Shown here piece by piece: positions 1-7,847 of a stretch of DNA of 64,000 nucleotides. Numbering within the stretch: position 1 is the first letter of the stretch; every line of letters starts with the position of its first letter. Under the pieces are notes generated by a model. The model was not told the origin of the DNA. It saw only the letters and a program-made list of their open reading frames with translations, and made no database searches. Made by a program: the position numbers and the translations under genes. The DNA comes from Roseibium salinum (GTDB taxonomy: Bacteria > Pseudomonadota > Alphaproteobacteria > Rhizobiales > Stappiaceae), in the NCBI RefSeq assembly GCF_026240905.1, contig NZ_JAPEVI010000003.1, forward strand, positions 1,550,001-1,614,000, written 5' to 3'.

Positions 1-28
1 AACCAAAACAAGACCCTCCGGGCGGCTA

Positions 29-1585
29 ATGGGATCACTTGCGCCAGAAACCGGCGACGAAAAACTCGCCATAAACGAGCAGCGGGCCATGCGGCGGCGC
101 GAGGTGGCGCGCTCGGTCAGCGATGTGCGCAGCCGCCTCGGCGCGCCGGAAAACCGTCATACGACCTTCGACTTGGAACGCCGGCATCTCTTTGCCGACA
201 CGCGCATCAATGCGGCCTATGCCGTGCCTCTGCTCGCCCTGATCGTTGCCGCCATTTCGGTGCTCTGGGTCAGCCCCCTGTTCATCGGCGCATGGTTTGC
301 CGTCACGCTCTGCACCCACTTCACGATGGTGGTGACCAGCCATTCCTACGAGAAAGCTCCTTCCGATCAGAAGGCCCGGATCCACTGGCGCAAGCGGTTC
401 ACGATCGGCGAGTTCTTCTATGGCTGCAGCTGGGCATCGTTTTTCCTCTTGCCCAAGACCGCGGAGGCCGGCGACGGGTTCGTGATCTTCCATTTCGCCA
501 CGCTGCTGATCGTGGTTGCGATGAATACAATGCAGTCGGCAACGCTGCCAAAATGTCTTCTGGCCAGCACGTTGCCCATGACCATCGTCGTCACCTTCAA
601 TTTCCTGCAGCAGATCGATCCGATCCACTACACGCTCGCGGCCATGGCCATCGGCGCCCAGGGGTTCTTCTTCATTCTCGGCAACCAGCTCTTGAAAAAC
701 GCTAATACCATGCTGGAATACCGCGCCGATAAGGATCACCTGATTGCCGAACTGGAAACCGCCAACGCCATGTCGGACGAAGCCCGCAGGCGCGCGGAAG
801 CCGCCAACATGGCCAAATCCCGCTTTCTGGCAACCATGAGCCACGAGTTGCGCACCCCGCTCAACGCCATCCTCGGTTTCTCCGAAATCATGAAGGACGA
901 AGTGCTCGGCGCAATGCACAACAGCAATTACCGCTCCTATTCCGAGGACATCCACGGCTCCGGACAGCATCTTCTCAACCTGATCAACGAAATTCTCGAT
1001 CTGTCCAGGATCGAGGCCGGCCGTCATGAATTGAACGAAGAGGCGCTGTATCTGGACGACGTCGTCGAAGAATGCGGCACGATGATGAAGGTGCGTGCCA
1101 ACGCAAAGTCCATTTCACTGCATCATACCCATGAGCAGGATTTGCCAAGGGTCTGGGCGGACGAACGCGCCCTGCGTCAGGTGGTGCTGAACCTCATGTC
1201 CAATGCGGTCAAATTCACGCCCGTGGGCGGTGAGGTCTGGATCAAGGTGGGGCCGACCTCGGACGGCGGGCAATATGTCTCCATCAAGGACACGGGACCG
1301 GGAATTCCGGAAGACGAAATTCCGACCGTCCTGGAAGCATTCGGCCAGGGGTCCCATGCGATCAAGACTGCGGAGCCGGGCACCGGCCTCGGCCTGTCGA
1401 TCGTCCAGGCCCTCGTCAGCATGCATGACGGCGAATTCACGCTGAAGTCGAAACCGGACGAGGGTACCGAAGTCATCGTTGCCCTGCCGCGGGCCAGGAT
1501 CATGAATTATTCGCCGGATATCGTCTGGGCCGACCCGCAGGACGATACTCCCGGCCGCCGGGACCGCAAGGCACGCTCGGCCTGA
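29..1585 (+). CDS. Membrane-bound sensor histidine kinase (HisKA + HATPase_c)
   Basis: Cytoplasmic-membrane two-component kinase of about 518 residues. About five or six hydrophobic segments between residues 60 and 225 form the membrane part, followed by a short coiled linker. The H-box MSHELRTPLNAILGFSE places the phospho-acceptor His near residue 272. The ATPase domain shows an N-box (NLMSNAVKFTP, about 390), G1 (DTGPGIP, about 420) and G2 (GTGLGLSI, about 452). No receiver domain or response regulator lies next to it, so it is an orphan kinase resembling the DivJ/PdhS-like kinases of alphaproteobacteria; that subfamily is inference. The reading frame is open to the window edge, so an upstream start is possible. 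The signal sensed is unknown. Confidence 0.85.
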   Translation: MGSLAPETGDEKLAINEQRAMRRREVARSVSDVRSRLGAPENRHTTFDLERRHLFADTRINAAYAVPLLALIVAAISVLWVSPLFIGAWFAVTLCTHFTMVVTSHSYEKAPSDQKARIHWRKRFTIGEFFYGCSWASFFLLPKTAEAGDGFVIFHFATLLIVVAMNTMQSATLPKCLLASTLPMTIVVTFNFLQQIDPIHYTLAAMAIGAQGFFFILGNQLLKNANTMLEYRADKDHLIAELETANAMSDEARRRAEAANMAKSRFLATMSHELRTPLNAILGFSEIMKDEVLGAMHNSNYRSYSEDIHGSGQHLLNLINEILDLSRIEAGRHELNEEALYLDDVVEECGTMMKVRANAKSISLHHTHEQDLPRVWADERALRQVVLNLMSNAVKFTPVGGEVWIKVGPTSDGGQYVSIKDTGPGIPEDEIPTVLEAFGQGSHAIKTAEPGTGLGLSIVQALVSMHDGEFTLKSKPDEGTEVIVALPRARIMNYSPDIVWADPQDDTPGRRDRKARSA

Positions 1586-1595
1586 CAGCCCATTG

Positions 1596-2621
1596 TCACT
1601 CCGATTTGCCGGAAACCCCGGCATCGGCGAAAGTAGCCATTCCGGAATGCATTTCGGCCGCGGCCTTGGCAATGCCGGCCGCGAGCGCCGCGCCGGAGCC
1701 TTCTCCAAGGCGCATGCCGAAATCGAACAGGGCCTCCTTGTCCATGTGCTCCAGAACCTTCGCGTGCGCCTGCTCGGCAGAGACGTGCGAAAACAGGCAG
1801 TGGTCCAGCCCGGACGGATCCATCGCATAGACCACCGCCGCAGCCGCCGTCGTCACGAAGCCGTCGACGATCACCGGAACCCGCTGCAGCCGCGCGGCAA
1901 TGATGAGCCCCGCCATGGCGGCGATTTCGCGTCCGCCAATTCTCCGCAGGATCTCGAGAGGATCCTTTTCACCGCTCACGCGCGCGACAGCCTTTTCGAC
2001 TGCGTCCCGCTTGCGGGCAAGCCCTTCATCGTCCACACCGGTTCCGCGGCCGACCCAGTGCTCCGCGTTGCCGCCGAAAAGGCCATTGATCACCGCCGCG
2101 GCAACCGTCGTGTTGCCGATCCCCATTTCCCCCAGGCAGATCAGATCGATGCCGCCGGCGAGCGCTTCCATGCCATAGGCCATGGTCGCGGCACAGTTGG
2201 CTTCGTCCATGGCATCTTCCCGCGTGATACTGGGGGTCGGCATGTCCACGGCAAGGTCAAACACTTTGAGGCCGACATCGTAGGCGCGGCAGATCTGGTT
2301 GATCGCCGCACCGCCGGCAGAAAAATTGTCGACCATCTGCCGGTTGACGTCGCTGGGAAAAGCGGACACGCCTTCGTCGGCCACCCCGTGCGCCGTGGCG
2401 AAAACAGCCACCATTGGGCGGGTGATCCTGGGAGGCGCCTGTCCGGACCATGCGGCCAGCCACTCCGCAATCTCTTCCAGGCGCCCCAGGGAACCGGCCG
2501 GCTTCGTCAGCTGTGCGTCGCGGGCCTTTACCTTCTCAACCGCCGCCTCATCCGGCCCGGGCATCGATTTCACCAGATTGCGGATGTCTTCGAAGGGGAG
2601 CGCGGTATCTGAAAGGGCCAT
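1596..2621 (-). CDS. cobT: Nicotinate-nucleotide-dimethylbenzimidazole phosphoribosyltransferase
   Basis: CobT makes alpha-ribazole phosphate from dimethylbenzimidazole and nicotinate mononucleotide for the lower ligand of cobalamin. The 341-residue length is close to the family (about 350). The signature GEMGIGNTTVAAAV is present, as is the N-terminal LTKPAGSLGRLEEIAEWLA segment typical of CobT. The C-terminal RLGEGSGAALA segment holds the Glu expected to act as the general base. It is divergent from cobS, 107 bp apart, so both nucleotide-loop genes probably share a control region; I see no cobalamin riboswitch there. The stop lies 11 bp from the convergent kinase gene. Confidence 0.96.
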   Translation of the reverse strand: MALSDTALPFEDIRNLVKSMPGPDEAAVEKVKARDAQLTKPAGSLGRLEEIAEWLAAWSGQAPPRITRPMVAVFATAHGVADEGVSAFPSDVNRQMVDNFSAGGAAINQICRAYDVGLKVFDLAVDMPTPSITREDAMDEANCAATMAYGMEALAGGIDLICLGEMGIGNTTVAAAVINGLFGGNAEHWVGRGTGVDDEGLARKRDAVEKAVARVSGEKDPLEILRRIGGREIAAMAGLIIAARLQRVPVIVDGFVTTAAAAVVYAMDPSGLDHCLFSHVSAEQAHAKVLEHMDKEALFDFGMRLGEGSGAALAAGIAKAAAEMHSGMATFADAGVSGKSE

Positions 2622-2728
2622 GGTCGGGATTCCCGGTCTTGGGGCCGGTATCGCAACCGGCCGCTTGGTCTCGCTAAGGCGCTGATCTATAACGGCACAT
2701 TGCCAAGCACAAGCGCAGGAACGGCCTG

Positions 2729-3601
2729 ATGAGCTCAGAATTCGACCAACGTCCTGATTTCGAGACCAAATCCGCTCCGGACAAAATTTGGGACCAATTC
2801 AATAGCCTGGGAAAGGATCTCTGCGGCCTGGCCGCAGAAACGGCCGCCTGCGTGCGATTCTTTTCGCGCCTTGCCTTGCCGAAGATCAACCGTGTAGACG
2901 ATCTCACAGCACCACCGGATTTCACGCGCATCTCCAGGGCGGCTCCCTTTGCCGGCTTCGTCATCGCCCTCCCCGCGGCTGCACTCGGCGTGTTTCTCGG
3001 GTTTACGGAATTGCCGTCGCTGGCAGTCGCGACGATCATCACCGGTTTCCTTGCTGCGACGACGGGAGCCCTGCATGAGGACGGCCTCGGCGACGTTGCC
3101 GACGGTTTCTTCGGCGGCGCAACCCGCGAAAGGCGCCTGGAAATCATGAAGGACAGTCGTATCGGCGCCTTCGGAGCGCTGACGCTCATCATCACCGTTG
3201 CGCTGCGCATTTCGTTGCTGGCCGCCCTCTGGCAGCGGTTCAGCCCGGCCGATGCGGCGCTGTTGTTCCTGGGCGGTGAAGCGCTCAGCCGCGCCCTGCT
3301 GGTGTGGCAATGGCATTCGCTCCCGCTCGCCCGCCCGAATGGACTGGCAGCCAAATTCGGCAAGCCGGGTCGGAAAATCGTGCAGCAGGCACTTGTCTTC
3401 GCAATTCCACTCTTGGTTCCGGCGGCGCTGCTTCTGTCCCTGCCCGCGCTTTCCCTTGCCCTTCTGCTGGCAGCCGGTGCCGCTTATGCAACGGGCCGTC
3501 TCGCCCTTGCCAAAATCGGCGGCATCACCGGCGATGTGCTGGGTGCGACGCAGCAGTTCAGCGGGCTTGGCTTTCTCATCGGATTGCTTATGGTACCTTG
3601 A
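2729..3601 (+). CDS. cobS: Adenosylcobinamide-GDP ribazoletransferase (cobalamin synthase)
   Basis: Integral membrane enzyme joining adenosylcobinamide-GDP to alpha-ribazole (or its phosphate), the last step of cobalamin assembly. Its metal/diphosphate-binding signature HEDGLGDVADGFFGG starts at about residue 116 and is followed by RLEIMKDSRIGAFGAL, both diagnostic of CobS. Several hydrophobic segments fill the remainder. At 290 residues it is longer than the enterobacterial protein (about 247) because of a hydrophilic N-terminal extension of about 45 residues. The ATG is preceded by AGGA at a 9-base distance; an internal start would remove the extension. It is divergent from cobT, the functional partner (called cobV in some species). 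Confidence 0.95.
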   Translation: MSSEFDQRPDFETKSAPDKIWDQFNSLGKDLCGLAAETAACVRFFSRLALPKINRVDDLTAPPDFTRISRAAPFAGFVIALPAAALGVFLGFTELPSLAVATIITGFLAATTGALHEDGLGDVADGFFGGATRERRLEIMKDSRIGAFGALTLIITVALRISLLAALWQRFSPADAALLFLGGEALSRALLVWQWHSLPLARPNGLAAKFGKPGRKIVQQALVFAIPLLVPAALLLSLPALSLALLLAAGAAYATGRLALAKIGGITGDVLGATQQFSGLGFLIGLLMVP

Positions 3602-3642
3602 GATTTGGCCGTTGGATCGCAAGATCCGTTTTGGGGTGGATA

Positions 3643-4833
3643 ATGCCAATTGCAATGAGGTCACGGAGCTCTGTTGCCCGCATGCTCGTCGTTCTGACGG
3701 CTGTTTTTTCACTTCTCGGCGCCTGTTCCAGCCGACCTGATGTCGGGGCCCTCGCCCTCAACAACACGCCGGCTGAGGGTGCCAGGGTTCATGACGTGCT
3801 GATCGTGACCACCCGTGAGCGGGACGACCGACCGGACACCTATTTCAACGGTGAGCGTGCGGGAAAGACCAACTACGCTGCGGCCAGCGTATCGGTACCA
3901 CCTTCCCATGTTCCCGGTGCGATCGAATGGCCGGGGTCCCTTCCCGGCGATCCAGCGAAGGATTTTGTCGCCCGCGACGCAAGCTATCTCGCAGACAGAA
4001 CCGCTTACCAGAGCCGCCTCAACCAGGAACTGCGGGAGCGCTCGCGCGGGCAAAGGGAAGTTTTCCTGTTCATCCACGGCTTTAACACGCTCTTTGCCGA
4101 AGGCCTCTACCGGTTTACGCAATTCAGCCATGACGCCGGTTACGCCGGCGTACCGGTGCTGTTCACCTGGGCGTCCCGCGGCAAGATCCAGGATTACCTT
4201 TACGATCTCAACAGCGCTGCAATTGCCCGCGACGCACTGGAACAGACGCTGACTGATCTGGCCGCGAGCGACGCGGAGGAGATCACCATCCTCGCCCATT
4301 CCATGGGAAACTGGCTGCTGATGGAAACCATCCGACAGATGCCGGCCTCCGAGCGACGGAAACTCCAGCCCAGGATCAAGCGGATCATAATGGCGGCACC
4401 CGACATCGACATAGATCTTTTCAAGGCCAGCATGAAGAAACTTGGCACGCCGAAAAAGCCGTTTGTCGTGGTCGTATCAAAGGACGACCGGGCCCTGCGG
4501 GCCTCCCGTGCCTTGTCAGGCGGTGTCGAGCGCCTTGGCGCGTTTTCCAATGATGAAGAACTGACCGAGCTCGGCGCCGTCGTGATCGATCTGACCGAGG
4601 TGCATTCGGCGGATGCCACCCATCACTCGAAATTCGCGGCTCTCGCGGAGTTTTCGCCCGAACTTCAACAGGCGCTTGCACATCGGAGCCTGACGAGCCA
4701 CTCCAGCATCGATGGCCCGAACGATCTCGGCCAGGATCTCGGCGGGTTCGTCGGCAATGCCGCCCAGACGGCAATCACGCTGCCTATCCGGATCATTGCC
4801 GCACCGGTCACATTGGCAAGAGGAGGCACCTGA
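3643..4833 (+). CDS. Alpha/beta-hydrolase lipoprotein (DUF900 family)
   Basis: Predicted envelope lipoprotein esterase/hydrolase of unknown substrate, about 396 residues. The N-terminus is a lipoprotein signal with lipobox LLGAC, lipidated Cys about residue 28. The DUF900 alpha/beta-hydrolase core follows: oxyanion-side motif FLFIHGFNT at about 145, and nucleophile elbow AHSMGN with Ser about 220. A distal acid and His (HSADATHHSK) occur near the C-terminus. The open frame extends upstream inside cobS, but that part is out of frame with cobS and lacks family similarity, so I take the ATG at 3643, just ahead of the signal peptide; ATGs at 3655 and 3682 are alternatives. The physiological role is not known. 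Confidence 0.85.
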   Translation: MPIAMRSRSSVARMLVVLTAVFSLLGACSSRPDVGALALNNTPAEGARVHDVLIVTTRERDDRPDTYFNGERAGKTNYAAASVSVPPSHVPGAIEWPGSLPGDPAKDFVARDASYLADRTAYQSRLNQELRERSRGQREVFLFIHGFNTLFAEGLYRFTQFSHDAGYAGVPVLFTWASRGKIQDYLYDLNSAAIARDALEQTLTDLAASDAEEITILAHSMGNWLLMETIRQMPASERRKLQPRIKRIIMAAPDIDIDLFKASMKKLGTPKKPFVVVVSKDDRALRASRALSGGVERLGAFSNDEELTELGAVVIDLTEVHSADATHHSKFAALAEFSPELQQALAHRSLTSHSSIDGPNDLGQDLGGFVGNAAQTAITLPIRIIAAPVTLARGGT

Positions 4834-4907
4834 CAAATGTTATGCACTCGCACGTTCGTGCCATTTTTTGTCTTGGCAAAACCATATTCTATGGCCATAT
4901 CGCTTGC

Positions 4908-5087
4908 ATGAAGTCACCCTGCGTCAATATCTGCCTGATCGACCCGGAAACCGGAATTTGCACCGGCTGCCTGCGCACGCTTGACGAAATTGCAGGCTGG
5001 GCAGGCTACAGCGATCGGAAGCGTGACGAAGTCATGTCCGATCTGAAATACCGCCGCGCCCGGACCGGCGGGACAGGTGGCCACTGA
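4908..5087 (+). CDS. DUF1289 small cysteine-rich protein
   Basis: Small protein of 59 residues of the DUF1289 family, common in proteobacteria and of unknown function. The four-Cys arrangement SPCVNICLID followed by GICTGCLRT is the family signature and suggests metal or iron-sulfur binding. It is followed by the conserved TLDEIAGWAGYSDRKRDEVM segment. An open frame continues 22 codons upstream, but family members begin right before the SPC motif, so the ATG at 4908 is chosen. Its stop overlaps the start of the next gene (TGATG), implying translational coupling to the protease. Confidence 0.85.
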   Translation: MKSPCVNICLIDPETGICTGCLRTLDEIAGWAGYSDRKRDEVMSDLKYRRARTGGTGGH

Positions 5088-5800
5088 TGGGCGGGCCGAG
5101 ATATTTGCGCGCGCTGGTCGTCGTGCTGCTGGTGACCATCATGGGCGCAATGGTGTTCTACTATTTCTTTGGCGATCCGACCGACCCGTCGAATGTCAAT
5201 TTCGATGACACCGGCCCGCGGATAGTTGCGCTGGCCTCCCTCGCCTTCGTGTTTCTGGCAAGTTTCATCTTCGGCCAGCCGAAGGTCCGTGAAATCGTCC
5301 AGGGAACCCTGTTCTGGGGCGGCCTGTGCGCGCTCCTGGTGATCGGGTATACCTACCGCACCGACCTGGTGCAGGCCGGATACCGCGTTCTCGGCGCGCT
5401 TGCACCCGGACTTGCGGTCTCACAGCAGGATGGCTCGATTCTGATTGTCCGGGACGCAACCGGTCACTTCGTCGTGGACGGGCGAACCAACGGCGCCCGG
5501 ACGCAGTTCCTGCTCGATACGGGTGCCAGCGCCGTCGTCCTGACCTTCGAGGACGCCCGCCGGGCCGGATACGACCTTCGGGACCTGACCTTTACGGTTC
5601 CGGTTTCCACGGCAAACGGCCGCACGCTGGTGGCGCCCGTGCGGATCAACTCCATTACCATCGGCGACCACACCTTGCGGGATGTCCGTGGATTTGTCGC
5701 CCGGCAAGGCTCACTCGACGGCAGCCTTCTGGGCATGACGGCTCTCGACCGTCTTCGGAGCTGGCGCATCGAAGGTGACAGACTGATCATCACCCCATGA
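5087..5800 (+). CDS. Membrane-anchored retropepsin-like aspartic protease (TIGR02281 type)
   Basis: Predicted clan AA aspartic protease of 237 residues. Three hydrophobic segments cover residues 5-25, about 45-65 and about 70-90. The periplasmic protease domain has the single catalytic motif FLLDTGASAVVL (Asp about 144), as in retropepsins that work as dimers. The second conserved block, near DVRGFVAR and SLLGMTALDRL, corresponds to the flap/C-terminal region of the TIGR02281 family. It is translationally coupled to the DUF1289 gene. The substrate is unknown. Confidence 0.85.
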   Translation: MGGPRYLRALVVVLLVTIMGAMVFYYFFGDPTDPSNVNFDDTGPRIVALASLAFVFLASFIFGQPKVREIVQGTLFWGGLCALLVIGYTYRTDLVQAGYRVLGALAPGLAVSQQDGSILIVRDATGHFVVDGRTNGARTQFLLDTGASAVVLTFEDARRAGYDLRDLTFTVPVSTANGRTLVAPVRINSITIGDHTLRDVRGFVARQGSLDGSLLGMTALDRLRSWRIEGDRLIITP

Positions 5801-5837
5801 CCTGCCGCCAGAATCCGTACCTTTGAGCGGTTCGTGA

Positions 5838-6839
5838 TTATTCGGCCGCTGCCACTTCAAACCCGGCCGGGCTGACGGCTGCCAGGGCTTTTTCGACGAC
5901 TTCCAGCCCCGCCCCCGGCTTTATCGCCTCCACGGTCAGGATCCGCCGCCAGGAACGCGCTCCAGGACGTCCGTGAAACAGGCCCAGCATGTGCCGGGTC
6001 ATATGGGCAAGCTTAACGCCCTTGCCGAGCTGGTCTTCCAGGTAGCCCATGTGACGCGTTACGGCCTCCCACGGCGAGACATCCGGGGCAGCATCTCCAT
6101 AGATACGCCGGTCGACCTCCTCCAGGATCTGGGGCGTATGATAGGCGGCGCGGCCGAACATGAGGCCGTCGAGTGTTTCCAGGAAAGGCGCCGCCTGCTC
6201 AAGCGATTGCAGGCCGCCATTCAGTCCGACGAACCTGTCCGGGAACCGCTGCTTCAACCGCACGACGCGGCCGTAATCCAGCGGTGGAACATCCCGGTTC
6301 TCTTTCGGGCTCAGCCCCTGCAGCCACGCCTTGCGGGCGTGAACCCACAGCGCGTCCGCTCCGGCCGCAAAGACCGCATCGGCCATCCTGTCCAGCGCCT
6401 CCTCGGGATCCTGGTCATCCACCCCGATCCGGCATTTGACGGTAACCGGGATGTCGACCGCCTCCTTCATGGCGGCAACGCAGGAGGCTACAAGATCCGG
6501 CTCCTGCATCAGGCAGGCCCCGAAGCGGCCGGACTGAACCCGGTCCGACGGACAGCCGACATTAATGTTGACCTCGTCATAACCGAACCCGGCGACGATC
6601 CTCGCCGCCTCCGCCATCTCCGCAGGGTCCGACCCGCCGAGCTGACAGGCAATCGGGTGCTCGACGTCGGAAAAACCGATGAGATGTTGCCGGTCGCCAT
6701 GGATCACGGCGCCCGTCGTGACCATTTCCGTATATAGCAGCGCATGACGCGACAACTGCCGGTGAAGGACACGGCAATGCCTGTCCGTCCAGTCCATCAT
6801 CGGCGCGACAGCGAACTTGTGTACTTGATAGTTCTTCAT
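5838..6839 (-). CDS. dusA: tRNA-dihydrouridine(20/20a) synthase DusA
   Basis: FMN-dependent TIM-barrel enzyme that reduces uridine to dihydrouridine at positions 20/20a in the tRNA D-loop. It has 333 residues, the usual DusA length. The N-terminal FAVAPMMDWTDRHCR and the catalytic segment NVGCPSDRVQSGRFGACLM (the Cys acting as acid lies in the second half) are DusA-specific. VKCRIGVDD and GLNGGL are flavin/phosphate-binding regions. It stands alone and converges with the protease gene, 37 bp away. Confidence 0.95.
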   Translation of the reverse strand: MKNYQVHKFAVAPMMDWTDRHCRVLHRQLSRHALLYTEMVTTGAVIHGDRQHLIGFSDVEHPIACQLGGSDPAEMAEAARIVAGFGYDEVNINVGCPSDRVQSGRFGACLMQEPDLVASCVAAMKEAVDIPVTVKCRIGVDDQDPEEALDRMADAVFAAGADALWVHARKAWLQGLSPKENRDVPPLDYGRVVRLKQRFPDRFVGLNGGLQSLEQAAPFLETLDGLMFGRAAYHTPQILEEVDRRIYGDAAPDVSPWEAVTRHMGYLEDQLGKGVKLAHMTRHMLGLFHGRPGARSWRRILTVEAIKPGAGLEVVEKALAAVSPAGFEVAAAE

Positions 6840-7108
6840 TTCTCAGTCGATTCAAGGAGCTGAAGACGAACGTTCATGGATCACATTGGACCGGTTTCGG
6901 CTCGGTGGATCCCTTTGATCCCTCGATATATATGTAGCGAACGCGCTGGATAGCAGCAATGGCCGCTTTTCAAAAGCTCTCTTCCGGCAACCGGCGCGCT
7001 CTGATACGCCGCAAGAGCAGCTGCGCATCGTTTCGCCGCCGCAGGGACGTTGAACAGTGGCCGCTTGAAAAGGAGTACCGACTTGGGTGCGCGCCGACCT
7101 TGAGGGTC

Positions 7109-7597
7109 TCAGCCTGCAACGGCGGTCGCGAAGATCAGCGCGAGCTGCAGCACCACAATTGTCGCAGCGGTGAGCAGGCCGACGTGGTGGATGGCGGCGA
7201 GTTTGCCCAGACCGTCGCGAACGACCGAAATGTCGCCGTCCGCGGGATAGTTCTTCACGGCATCTATCCGGGAAAAGAGCTGGCTGAGAATATAGCCGAG
7301 GCCGACAACCAGAACGGCAAGCACGATGAGCGTCACCCACGCGAAGCCGCGCTGCCACGCCTGGAGCAATAGGAAAACCAGGCCGGCGCCCATGGTGATC
7401 ATCATCGTGGGCGGCAGCAGCCTGATCAGGCGGTTCAGTGTGGCGTGAATCGTCCGGGCCACATCGTCACTGATCCGCGACGTCATCGGATCCCGCATCA
7501 TCGGCCATACCGGTTTCTCGATATAGGAGAGCGTCAGAAAGATGCCACAGGCAAAGGAGAAGCAGACTGTGGCGAGAGTCGATATTAGGATGGTCAT
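7109..7597 (-). CDS. Small four-helix membrane protein of unknown function
   Basis: A 162-residue protein with four hydrophobic segments, at about residues 3-25, 60-82, 85-105 and 138-160, with short loops. I do not recognise the family with certainty; the layout resembles DUF1772-like small membrane proteins. It lies downstream of, and on the same strand as, the glutaredoxin-AhpD fusion gene, about 250 bp away, so co-transcription is possible but unproven. The neighbouring 269 bp towards dusA (6840-7108) holds no convincing gene. Confidence 0.6.
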   Translation of the reverse strand: MTILISTLATVCFSFACGIFLTLSYIEKPVWPMMRDPMTSRISDDVARTIHATLNRLIRLLPPTMMITMGAGLVFLLLQAWQRGFAWVTLIVLAVLVVGLGYILSQLFSRIDAVKNYPADGDISVVRDGLGKLAAIHHVGLLTAATIVVLQLALIFATAVAG

Positions 7598-7847
7598 GAG
7601 TGCAACTCCTGTGATCGTTCAAGGTGGTGCGGACGCGAAGACAACTGGTGCTGCTGCCAGTCCCTTCGCCCGCGGCCACGCACCTCCTCACCGAGCCCGG
7701 ATGAAGAGGCATGACGTGATGAAGCCCGTCAGCTGACTGCAACGCGCGACACTGCCTGGCGGCGCGGCCGCGGAAGTGTACGGACGCAGAGCAAGCCAAG
7801 ACGTCGCCTTGGAGGGCGCGGTGGCCTGGCAGGTCACCGTTGGCGGC

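Noticed and set aside
35..1027. 330-codon reading frame antisense to the first histidine kinase
   Set aside because: It mirrors a clear kinase with intact motifs; translation shows no family and is rich in His/Gly/Arg typical of GC-rich shadow frames.
2622..2728. Cobalamin riboswitch between cobT and cobS
   Set aside because: Only 107 bp between starts and no B12-box core sequence is visible.
4421..4774. Minus-strand frame in the hydrolase gene
   Set aside because: Arg/Ser-rich translation typical of shadow frames; lipoprotein hydrolase on the plus strand is well supported.
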